Positions 56,846 to 64,000 of a stretch of DNA of 64,000 bases are shown piece by piece (the stretch's first letter is position 1; the number at the start of each line of letters is the position of its first letter). Origin of the DNA: Bradyrhizobium barranii subsp. apii (lineage in GTDB: Bacteria; Pseudomonadota; Alphaproteobacteria; Rhizobiales; Xanthobacteraceae); NCBI RefSeq assembly GCF_011516635.5, contig NZ_CP096255.1, forward strand, positions 1,550,001 through 1,614,000, in the 5' to 3' direction. The translations under genes were made by a program, and so were the position numbers. Below the pieces are notes generated by a model. That model did not search any database. It was not told the DNA's origin and saw only the letters and a list, made by a program, of their open reading frames with translations.

Positions 56846-57469
56846 TCATCCGTCCCTGAGCAGGCCGTGCGCCGAAAGGGCCTGCCGGAAAGCCTCCACC
56901 GACGTGTGATGATGCGCGAAGAGGCCCGCTTCCCGCGCGCCGGCGACATTTGCCGCGAGGTCGTCGACGAACAGAACGGTCTGCGGCGTCGCCTGTAGCT
57001 CCGACAGGCAGAGGCGATAGCAGCTCGGGTCCGGCTTGGCCGCCTTGAGCCGGGCCGAAGTGTAGATGCGGGAGCCGAACAGCGGACACAATTCCGGCAG
57101 CAGCGTGTCGATATGGTCGGCGACCAGCGTGGTATTGTTGGTCAGGACGGCAACATCGATGGTCTCATGCAGGCGGTGCGCAATCTCCAGCATCGCGCGA
57201 TCGGCCTTCATCGAACGGCGGCGTGCCTCCACCCACTCATCGAGCGACAGGGAATAGCCGATGCGCTCGCCAAATCCCCGCAAATAGTCGGCGGCATCGA
57301 GCGTGCCGGAGTCGCCGAGAAGCTCGAATCCGCTCTCCCAGATCGCCTTGTAGACGAACTCACTGGTGGTCCCCGCAAGCTCCGCCAGAAACGCGACGCG
57401 CCTCCCTCTGTCGTATTCGCAGAGGACATTGTCCATATCAAAGAGGACAAGCTTGATCTCGTCAGGCAC
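56846..57469 (-). CDS. HAD-superfamily hydrolase
   Basis: About 207 residues from GTG 57469 (GGGAG ribosome site 7 bp upstream). Motif I is LVLFDMDNVLCEYD, motif II VAVLTNNTT, motif III Lys in LKAAKPDPSCYRL, and motif IV VLFVDDLAANVAGARE. It is a subfamily IA type phosphatase/dehalogenase-like enzyme with a helical cap. Longer starts at 57517 or 57553 are possible but lack ribosome sites. The substrate is unknown. Confidence 0.85.
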   Translation of the reverse strand: MPDEIKLVLFDMDNVLCEYDRGRRVAFLAELAGTTSEFVYKAIWESGFELLGDSGTLDAADYLRGFGERIGYSLSLDEWVEARRRSMKADRAMLEIAHRLHETIDVAVLTNNTTLVADHIDTLLPELCPLFGSRIYTSARLKAAKPDPSCYRLCLSELQATPQTVLFVDDLAANVAGAREAGLFAHHHTSVEAFRQALSAHGLLRDG

Positions 57470-57598
57470 GGGAACGCTCCCGGCCGGACCGAAACATCCG
57501 GCCGTGCTCGAAGTCATATCCCACTGGAACGCCGGCGACAAATCCGGGCGCAAGGGCCGAACGTTGCGATACTGGTGTCGAGCGTAGCAGCTTCATGG

Positions 57599-58624
57599 CT
57601 ACGAGGTGCGGCGGCGGGCCAGTTGATGCAGCACCGTGTCGATGGTCGGGACCGCACCGGTTTCGCGGAGCCAATTGTCGGCCAGCTCCCTCAGTTCGCC
57701 CGGCGTCAAGCCGAACTTGCGGCGGAATGCGCGAATGAAGGTGGAATCGCTGCTGAAGCGCATGCCGACGGCGAGGTCGATCAGCCGCGTGTCCTCTGCG
57801 GACGGCGATATCAGCTGGCGGAAAGCGAGATTGAGGCGCTGCTCCCTCACGTAGTGCGAGAGCCCGCCATCCGCCTCGAACAGCCGATAGAGGGTCGCGC
57901 GCGAAATCTGGAAGTGGCGGCACAACTCGTCTGCGGTGAGCGCGTCGGTCTCGAGATTGTCCGCGATGCGGCGCTTGATCATCGCAAGATAAAGATGCCG
58001 CTCGGCGCGTTCGACTCCGGCCGCAATGTCGGCGGTCCCGCCAGCGGCCGCGGCAACGATGTCGGCGATCGCGTCGATCGTGGCCTCGGCGCTGCCCGCC
58101 TCGGGCTCGGGTGGCAGCGTAAGCGCCGCGTAATGGCTGGCAAGCAGGCGGGTATGAGGATGGTTTGACGGCAACAAGGTTGCGGTGGCCGAATCCGGAT
58201 GAGCAAGCCGTGGTGCCAGCATGGCGCGTTGCAGGATGATCGCCATCAGGCGGGCACGACTGCCGCCGCCGCGCAACACGGTCCGGTTCGGCTGCGCCAT
58301 GTCGATCAGGCAGATGGCGCCGGGCCCCATCGTCACCTCGCGCCGGCCCGAGCTGAACCGCATCTCGCCTTCCACACACAAGGTGATCTGAAAGTGATCC
58401 ATCGCACCGCGGGCGACGTGTGCAGGCGTCCGGTCGTATTCCTGATCGGTCGCGCGCGTATCGACCAGCAACGCATTGCGGGTCATCATCGTCACGGTGG
58501 TGACATGGAAGTCGTCCTCCGTGGTGAGCGGAACGACATCGCAGATGTCGGCCGTCATGGCGCGCAACTGTCTCAGCGCGTCCACCCCGCGCCCCGGGAT
58601 GTCCGCCGGCATGGTCTCGTTCAC
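57599..58624 (-). CDS. AraC-family transcriptional regulator
   Basis: About 341 residues from GTG 58624; other starts reach 58714. The N-terminal domain resembles the AraC-binding-like (cupin-type) domain, with the segment ICLIDMAQPNRTVLRGGGSR. The C-terminal pair of helix-turn-helices contains LTADELCRHFQISRATLYRL and DLAVGMRFSSDSTFIRAFRR followed by KFGLTPGELR. No obvious target operon lies nearby; the gene is downstream of and divergent from unrelated genes. Confidence 0.88.
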   Translation of the reverse strand: MNETMPADIPGRGVDALRQLRAMTADICDVVPLTTEDDFHVTTVTMMTRNALLVDTRATDQEYDRTPAHVARGAMDHFQITLCVEGEMRFSSGRREVTMGPGAICLIDMAQPNRTVLRGGGSRARLMAIILQRAMLAPRLAHPDSATATLLPSNHPHTRLLASHYAALTLPPEPEAGSAEATIDAIADIVAAAAGGTADIAAGVERAERHLYLAMIKRRIADNLETDALTADELCRHFQISRATLYRLFEADGGLSHYVREQRLNLAFRQLISPSAEDTRLIDLAVGMRFSSDSTFIRAFRRKFGLTPGELRELADNWLRETGAVPTIDTVLHQLARRRTS

Positions 58625-58853
58625 GGCCGTCTCGTCTGCATTGCCCCACGATGAGGCCCCACCGCATGGACTCGATCGTCGAAGTCCGGCGGTCCCCCAA
58701 CATCGCCTCGGCATGTAGCCATTCGGAAATCAGTGCGCAAGCGATGGTGGGCGGGATTTGGCGCGCGCCGATGCGCCGCATGTGCACACCGCGTTAGCCG
58801 CGCTTGCCTGCTACGCAGGAAAGGGCGGCGTTCGCTACGTCTGGCAGGATTCG

Positions 58854-60770
58854 TCACGCGCTCTTCGCGGGCCAGGGCACGACCTGTCCCGACATCACCA
58901 TACGGTCGCGGCCGCTGTCCTTGGCGGCGTAGAGCGCGCGGTCGGCGCCGGCGACCAGCGTGTTGCAGTCCAGCGCGGTCTGAGATGGAAGGCTTGTCGC
59001 AGCGCCGATGCTTGCCGTAACCAGCCGGGAGGGCGGATTTTGCGTATGCAGCATGGCGAGGTCGTGCAGTGCCTCGCGAATCCCTTCGCCGACTTCGGCG
59101 CAACCATCCGGACCGGTGTTCGGCAACAGAACGGCGAATTCCTCGCCGCCGTAGCGCGCCGCGAGGTTAGCCGGGCGCCTGGCCTGAGCGGACAGGATCC
59201 GGCCGAGCGCGCGCAGGCAGCCGTCGCCCGCCTGATGTCCGTAATGATCGTTGAATTTCTTGAACTGATCGACGTCGATCAACAGGAGCGAGATCTGCGT
59301 GCCGTCGCGCCGGGCGCGTGCCCATTCCTCCGCGAGGCGTTCGTCGAACGCGCGGCGGTTGGCAAGGCCGGTCAGGCCATCGGTGGTCGCGAGCGATGCG
59401 AGCTTGTCCTGCAAGTCCTTCTGCTCGGTCATGTCGCGCACGACCGCGACGACACCGTCGACTTCGCCGCTGTCGGAGGCTCGGGTCACGTGCAAGGCCG
59501 CCTCGGCCCAGATATCGCCCTTGTCGCGATGGCGCTGGCGATAGACGAACCGCGCTTCCTCGGCCTCGCCGTTCTTCAGCGATGCGATGGCCTGCTCGAC
59601 CCGCTCCATGTCGTCCGCGTGGATACCGGCCACCGCCGACGTGCCGAGCAGCTCCTCGGGAGACCAGCCGATGATGCGCACGCACGAGGGAGAGACGTAG
59701 AGCAGCCGGTTATCCAGCCCGATCCGGGATACCATATCGCTGGATTGCTCGGCGAGCAGGCGGAAATGGGCTTCATTCGCGACCAGGGCCTGCGCCATTC
59801 GCTGCCGCTGCCAGAGCTGGCGGACCAGGTAGAAGCCGATCACCGCGATCAGCGCGACGAGGCCGAGCACGAAGGCCGTGCGTACGGCTGCCGCGCGCCG
59901 CCAGGGCGCCAGCACGTCGTCCTGCGACTTGCTCGCCAGCACCATCAGCGGATAGCGGCTGCTGCGCTGGTAGTAGCTCAGCCGCTGCACGCCATCGAGC
60001 GGCGACTTGAAATAGTAGACCGCCGCCGCCGGACGGCTTTTCCATTCCCTGAATAGCGGCGCATTGGAGAGGTCGCGCCCGATGAAGGCGCCGCTCTCGT
60101 CGTGGCTGCGCGCCAGCATGGTACCGGCGTCGTTGAGCAGCGATGCCGAGCCGTTCGACCCGACGTCGAAGCGCTCGTAGAATTTCGCGAAATAGGCGAC
60201 GTCGATCGTGAGCAGCGCGACGCCGGCAAAGCTGCCGTCGGGGTGGTTGACCCGGCGTGACGCGGTGATGATCCACTGGCCGCCGGCGCGGCTCTTGATC
60301 GGCCGCCCGATCAGCGTGTCCTTCGCCGGGGAATCACGGTGCCGCCGGAAATATTCGCGATCGCTGTTGTTAAGCTTGGAGAAGTCGAGATGCTCGGTCG
60401 TAGCAAGCCATCGGCCGGTCTCGTCATAGACGAAGATGCCGCGGATGCGGTCCGATGATTTGCGGGTCGGCAGGTAAGTCTGGAGCTTCGCGATCGTGTC
60501 CGGGCCGGTTCCGTCGAGTTCGAGGCGATGGACCAGTCCGACCAGGATCGTATCGGCAAGCTCGAACGTGTCGTCCGCGTGCTGGACCAGGGAATGCGCG
60601 AGGTTGGCGACGTCGATCTCGGCGTTCCTGAGATCGGCGTTGTGCGTTTCCCATTCGCGCCAGACGCTCAGGCCGACGATCGCCAGGCAGATCAGCACGA
60701 CGAATCCCGCCGCCCAGAGCGGAAGGCGCGTCTTGCCGAGCTCGCGGTCCGTGACCATGGCTTGCTCCAA
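58854..60770 (-). CDS. Membrane-bound dCache-PAS-GGDEF diguanylate cyclase
   Basis: A 638-residue sensor. One transmembrane helix (about 18-36) is followed by a periplasmic dCache domain (about 40-290), a second helix (AFVLGLVALIAVIGFYLVRQ, about 300-320) and a PAS domain (about 335-460). The GGDEF domain starts near LATTDGLTGLANRRAFDERL. The active-site loop is GGEEF in AARYGGEEFAVLLP, a functional variant in many cyclases. The position of the inhibitory RxxD I-site is RPAN, so product feedback is probably absent. There is no EAL domain. It would make cyclic di-GMP in response to an extracellular ligand. Confidence 0.92.
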   Translation of the reverse strand: MEQAMVTDRELGKTRLPLWAAGFVVLICLAIVGLSVWREWETHNADLRNAEIDVANLAHSLVQHADDTFELADTILVGLVHRLELDGTGPDTIAKLQTYLPTRKSSDRIRGIFVYDETGRWLATTEHLDFSKLNNSDREYFRRHRDSPAKDTLIGRPIKSRAGGQWIITASRRVNHPDGSFAGVALLTIDVAYFAKFYERFDVGSNGSASLLNDAGTMLARSHDESGAFIGRDLSNAPLFREWKSRPAAAVYYFKSPLDGVQRLSYYQRSSRYPLMVLASKSQDDVLAPWRRAAAVRTAFVLGLVALIAVIGFYLVRQLWQRQRMAQALVANEAHFRLLAEQSSDMVSRIGLDNRLLYVSPSCVRIIGWSPEELLGTSAVAGIHADDMERVEQAIASLKNGEAEEARFVYRQRHRDKGDIWAEAALHVTRASDSGEVDGVVAVVRDMTEQKDLQDKLASLATTDGLTGLANRRAFDERLAEEWARARRDGTQISLLLIDVDQFKKFNDHYGHQAGDGCLRALGRILSAQARRPANLAARYGGEEFAVLLPNTGPDGCAEVGEGIREALHDLAMLHTQNPPSRLVTASIGAATSLPSQTALDCNTLVAGADRALYAAKDSGRDRMVMSGQVVPWPAKSA

Positions 60771-60936
60771 ATCGGAGCAAACCTCTCACTTTGGTCTTAA
60801 CGGCCTGTTGCAACTTCCGCGATGATTTTGCGCGTCCGTAGTCAGCCAGAGGAGATCGTCGATATTTTGATCGACTCTCATCGTCGGATGTTAACCACGC
60901 CGCCGCGGCATGATGTTTCGCGCGGCGTCTGCCGCG

Positions 60937-61158
60937 TCAGTCCATCAGCGTGAAGCCGACGCGCAGCGTCACCTGGTAGTGGCGGACGGCGCCATTCTCG
61001 ATGTGACCGCGTGTCTGCACCACCTCGAACCATTTCATTTCGCGAACGGTCTTGGCGGCGCGGCTGATCGCATTCTTGATCGCATCCTCGATGGAGGTCT
61101 CGGATGATCCGACCAGCTCCAGGATCTTGTAGACGTGATCCGTCTCGGCTGTGGGCAT
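60937..61158 (-). CDS. Dodecin
   Basis: A 73-residue protein (start ATG 61158, GGGAGA upstream) with the dodecin fold signature [40 protein letters not shown] and [11 protein letters not shown]. Dodecins form hollow dodecamers that store flavin or coenzyme A. The Trp in MKWFEV is the flavin-stacking residue. Confidence 0.93.
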   Translation of the reverse strand: MPTAETDHVYKILELVGSSETSIEDAIKNAISRAAKTVREMKWFEVVQTRGHIENGAVRHYQVTLRVGFTLMD

Positions 61159-61304
61159 GGTACGTCTCCCTCGTTTGCGCTGCGGCACCACCGCCACCCG
61201 CTCCCATTTGAACGGGTACCGGCGTTCCCGGTTCCATCGTCCGCCATGGCCCGCATGCGCCAGCCGAGGTGGAGTGCGTCGCACCCGCCTGCTAAGCGCT
61301 GTCC

Positions 61305-62186
61305 ATGGATTCGGCGCGGCGCGACAGGACGATCGGCTCTCTCTGCCTCGGTGTGACCGCGTTCGGCTGGGCGCTGAACTGGCCATTGATGAAGCTGCTG
61401 CTCCAGCAATGGCCGCCGCTGTTCGCGCGCGGGCTGGCCGGCGTCTGCGCCTCGCTCATTCTCGGCGCGCTGGCACTGAGTCGGAAGGAATCCTTCGCCG
61501 TTCCGCGCGAGGCGATTCCGCGGCTGTTGTTTGCGACCCTCACCAACGTCCTTGCCTGGATGGGGCTCGGCACGGTCGCGATGAATTATGTGACCGTGAG
61601 CGAAGGGGCTCTGCTCGCCTATACGATGCCGATCTGGGCCATGCTGTTCGCCTGGCCGGTGCTGGGTACGCGGCCGACCATGCGGGATATTTTGGGTCTC
61701 GTCCTCGGTGTCGCCGGCGTCGCGCTGCTCCTCGGCGGCAACGGCTTTGCGTTCGGCGCCGACAAGCTGCTCGGAATTGCGCTCGCGCTGCTCTGCGCCA
61801 TCCTGTTCGCGCTCGGCAATGTGCTCAACCGCAAGCCGCTGCCGATGCCGCCGCTGGTGGTCGTCGCCTGGCAGGTTGGGCTAGGCTGCGCCACGATGCT
61901 GATCCTCGGCATCCTGTTCGAGCATCCCGACATCACCGCGATCACCCCGCTGGGACTCGGCTGCTTCGTCTATATGACGCTGGTGCCGATGGGCGTCTGT
62001 TACGTCACCTGGTTCGAGACGTTGCGCCGCCTGCCGCCGACCTCGGCCTCGACCGGCATGCTGATCGTCCCCGTGATCGGCGTCGTCTCCGCCGCGGTCA
62101 TCCTGGGCGAGCCGCTGGGCCTGCGCGAATGGGCGGCGATGGCGCTCACGCTCGGCGGCGTGACGCTGGCGTTGCAGCGGGCGTAG
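61305..62186 (+). CDS. EamA-family (DMT) transporter
   Basis: A 293-residue protein with ten predicted transmembrane helices in two EamA repeats. Repeat 1 is about residues 10-140 ([20 protein letters not shown]). Repeat 2 is about 155-290 ([20 protein letters not shown], with a conserved [12 protein letters not shown] loop). Family members export amino acids or other metabolites. The substrate is unknown. Confidence 0.9.
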   Translation: MDSARRDRTIGSLCLGVTAFGWALNWPLMKLLLQQWPPLFARGLAGVCASLILGALALSRKESFAVPREAIPRLLFATLTNVLAWMGLGTVAMNYVTVSEGALLAYTMPIWAMLFAWPVLGTRPTMRDILGLVLGVAGVALLLGGNGFAFGADKLLGIALALLCAILFALGNVLNRKPLPMPPLVVVAWQVGLGCATMLILGILFEHPDITAITPLGLGCFVYMTLVPMGVCYVTWFETLRRLPPTSASTGMLIVPVIGVVSAAVILGEPLGLREWAAMALTLGGVTLALQRA

Positions 62187-62191
62187 AGGCG

Positions 62192-63439
62192 TTATTCCGC
62201 GGCCTGCGACAGGATGGGCGCCGGCTGCGTCCCGCGCCACAGCAGCCGCAGCAGCAGGACCAGGAGCGCCATCAGGGCGAAGCCGCCCAGGGCGGGCGCG
62301 AAATGTTGATCGGGATCGGCCTTCTGCCCGAATTGCACCGCGAGCCGCCCCGCCTGCAACAGCCCATAGGCTCCGGCGAACAGGATCAGCCCGTATATGA
62401 CGCTCCGCTCGCGCGGGCTCGCCATCCTGGCGAGATCGGGCAGCATCAGGGCCAGACCGATCCCGACCATCGGCAGATCGTAATCATACGCATAGGGGCT
62501 GATCATCACGGATACCATCACGGCGGCGCCGAGCGTGAAGGCCGGTGAAGCGCCCCGCGCCGCACCGAGAAGGACGGTGAGCAAGGCCAGCCCGGCAACG
62601 GCCGTCTGTCCCCAGAAGGCGGCGCTTGCGGGAAGGCCGGCCTTGTACAGCGCCGCATAGGTCGAGATCATGCGGAAGAGTGGGTAGAAGCCCTGCTCGA
62701 GATAGCCCGCCGATTCCCTGATCGCTCCGAGCCACGCGAACCAGATCTGCCACCCGAAGAGGAGCGTGCAGAGCAGTGAGCTCGCCAATACGACGGCCGC
62801 GGCCGTTCCGAGCGCAATCCAGCGCCGCGTCACCAGCAGATAGACGCCGGCGGCAATCGCCAGGTGCGGCTTGATCACCATGGCGCCGAGTGCGAGGCCG
62901 GCCAACAGCTGCCGCCGCTCCACGTTGAGGCAGACCAGCCCGATCAGCGCCCCCGTCAGAAAGCCGTTCTGCCCGCAGCCGATGGTGATCGCCATTGCCG
63001 GAAACAGGATCACCAGCACCTGCGCGAAATTCCGGCCGGCGATCGCCCGGAGCGTCACGAGATAAAGTGCGAGCGTCGCGGCGGTGAACAGGAGATAGCC
63101 GATGCCGACCGGCAGGAATGCGAACGGCGCGACCAGGAGGTCGTATTGCGGCGGATAGGTCCAGGGCATGAAGCCGGTGGCGCCGCCGGCGGCCTCCATC
63201 TGCATCTTCAGCAGGGCGTCGAAATGATAGACCTGGTCGAGATCGCCGCGCCAGACGTGCTGCGCGACGATGTGGAAGGCATCGAAATCGGCGAGCTCGC
63301 GATCCGTCCAGCCGCCGAAGCGTGCGAACCAGAAGGCCTTGAACACGGCGATCGACGCCAGCGCCGCCAGCACGAAGCGGACATAGGCAGTCCGCTTCGA
63401 CGGCGAGGACTGAACCGCTTCCAGCGTCTCGGCAAACAT
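62192..63439 (-). CDS. GT87-like integral-membrane protein (DUF2029)
   Basis: About 415 residues from ATG 63439, with ten or more transmembrane helices. Conserved GT87 features include an early Asp pair in RELADFDAFHIVAQ, WTYPPQYDLLVAPFAFLPVG and GAMVIKPHLAIAAGVY. GT87 enzymes transfer mannose or similar sugars from polyprenyl-phosphate donors. It is convergent with the EamA gene, with only 5 bp between the stops. Confidence 0.82.
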   Translation of the reverse strand: MFAETLEAVQSSPSKRTAYVRFVLAALASIAVFKAFWFARFGGWTDRELADFDAFHIVAQHVWRGDLDQVYHFDALLKMQMEAAGGATGFMPWTYPPQYDLLVAPFAFLPVGIGYLLFTAATLALYLVTLRAIAGRNFAQVLVILFPAMAITIGCGQNGFLTGALIGLVCLNVERRQLLAGLALGAMVIKPHLAIAAGVYLLVTRRWIALGTAAAVVLASSLLCTLLFGWQIWFAWLGAIRESAGYLEQGFYPLFRMISTYAALYKAGLPASAAFWGQTAVAGLALLTVLLGAARGASPAFTLGAAVMVSVMISPYAYDYDLPMVGIGLALMLPDLARMASPRERSVIYGLILFAGAYGLLQAGRLAVQFGQKADPDQHFAPALGGFALMALLVLLLRLLWRGTQPAPILSQAAE

Positions 63440-63759
63440 GAGCGACGACCTTGGACCTGATGGATCGGCGGTTGGACGGGCAGGGCCGCGGATCCCGGCC
63501 AAACTGCCATCGGAGGCTTAAGGGACGGTAACGAATGCGGAAGGATTTGGCGCCCGCGCCTCTCTGGCGGAGCTGGGCGCGCGGAACTGGCCCGGTTAAC
63601 CGCCGATCTTGCGCCCGGGATGACGCGATTTCCGGCCGACCTGAATGCGATGTCGAGATGACCTTTTCGAAATCGCCCGCCCGCACAGATGGCCGTGCTT
63701 GCCCGCTCGAAGACAGGCGAGCTAACCTCCGTACATCCTGCCAAGTTCGATGTGCGGTG
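63440..63759. other. Intergenic region between divergent genes
   Basis: This 320-bp stretch contains the promoters of the GT87-like gene and of the gene starting at 63760. No ORF or strong dyad was recognised; the long minus-strand frames here are shadows. Confidence 0.4.
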
Positions 63760-64000
63760 ATGATCGACAATTGGACGAAGGGCGCTCTGGTTGCGATCGG
63801 CCTGTCTGCCGTGCCCGCGCCGGGCGTCGCGCAGGACGATCTCGATGCTGCGCCCGGCACGATGACGCTGCAAGTGACCACCGATCCCTCCATGATCGAG
63901 TGCCGGAAGCTTGAGACGGCCAATCCCGCCTTGCTCGCGTTCCTGCCGCTGCGCCGGACTTTCAACGATGACTTTGACGAGCATCCGCTTGCGACAGGTC
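63760..64000 (+). CDS. Probable secreted GH16-type glycoside hydrolase, N-terminus only
   Basis: The visible 80 residues are a signal peptide (MIDNWTKGALVAIGLSAVPA...GVAQ), a spacer and LLAFLPLRRTFNDDFDEHPL. The 'F.DDFd...L' pattern is the usual opening of GH16 beta-glucanase/ExoK-like domains. The gene runs off the window, so the catalytic ExDxxE cannot be checked. Proximity to a sugar transferase would suit an exopolysaccharide role. Confidence 0.6.
   Translation, partial: MIDNWTKGALVAIGLSAVPAPGVAQDDLDAAPGTMTLQVTTDPSMIECRKLETANPALLAFLPLRRTFNDDFDEHPLATG

Overview
The window looks like the edge of a symbiosis or genomic island in a Bradyrhizobium-like soil alphaproteobacterium. The evidence is two NopD/Bel2-5-type type III effectors with tts-box promoters, rhizobial insertion sequences, and a GC-rich core with Bradyrhizobium-style intergenic hairpins. 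The genus is an inference from gene content and style; no search was run.

Layout. Positions 1 to about 41,330 are accessory DNA. From left to right this part holds: an IS3 fragment; an intact IS256-family element (271-1699); a hipBA toxin-antitoxin pair; IS3 and IS481 remnants; effector copy 1 (5926-10368); about 6 kb of nested or decayed IS66, IS21, IS110 and IS3 elements; effector copy 2 (16611-20831); a truncated IS256 element; an IS3 element split by a 2.6-kb IS21 element; a small metabolic cluster (SDR pseudogene split by an IS5 element, LysR regulator, cupin, aldo/keto reductase, SDR); an IS66 element carrying a passenger gene; small DNA-binding and membrane genes; a 54-nt 3' fragment of tRNA-Lys(CTT) that looks like an attachment-site scar; a second IS66 element; an amidohydrolase scrap; a frameshifted Imm5-like immunity gene; and a P4-type integrase cut in two by a second, identical IS256 copy. 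The integrase lies beside an intact tRNA-Leu(CAA) at 41330-41414, the probable chromosomal attachment site.

Positions 41,415 to 64,000 are ordinary core chromosome: DsbB, an AbrB-type membrane protein, PsiF-like and other periplasmic proteins, a TetR regulator divergent from two thioesterases with paired operators, a DsbA-like oxidoreductase, an alpha/beta hydrolase, an HtrA-like protein lacking its catalytic residues, an M20 peptidase followed by a complete dipeptide/oligopeptide ABC transporter (five genes), a HAD hydrolase, an AraC regulator, a PAS-GGDEF cyclase, dodecin, an EamA exporter, a GT87-like membrane protein and the start of a probable GH16 enzyme.

The most interesting content is the effector pair. 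Each protein carries six copies of a helical module of about 100 residues, LxLxL (EAR-like) linkers, a basic nuclear-localisation-like motif and a C-terminal ULP1/C48 SUMO-protease domain with His-Asp-Cys in place. Both genes lie in a duplicated block of about 4.5-4.7 kb that includes the promoter. Several ordinary genes show single-base frameshifts, often in short homopolymers, so some 'pseudogenes' may be sequencing errors.
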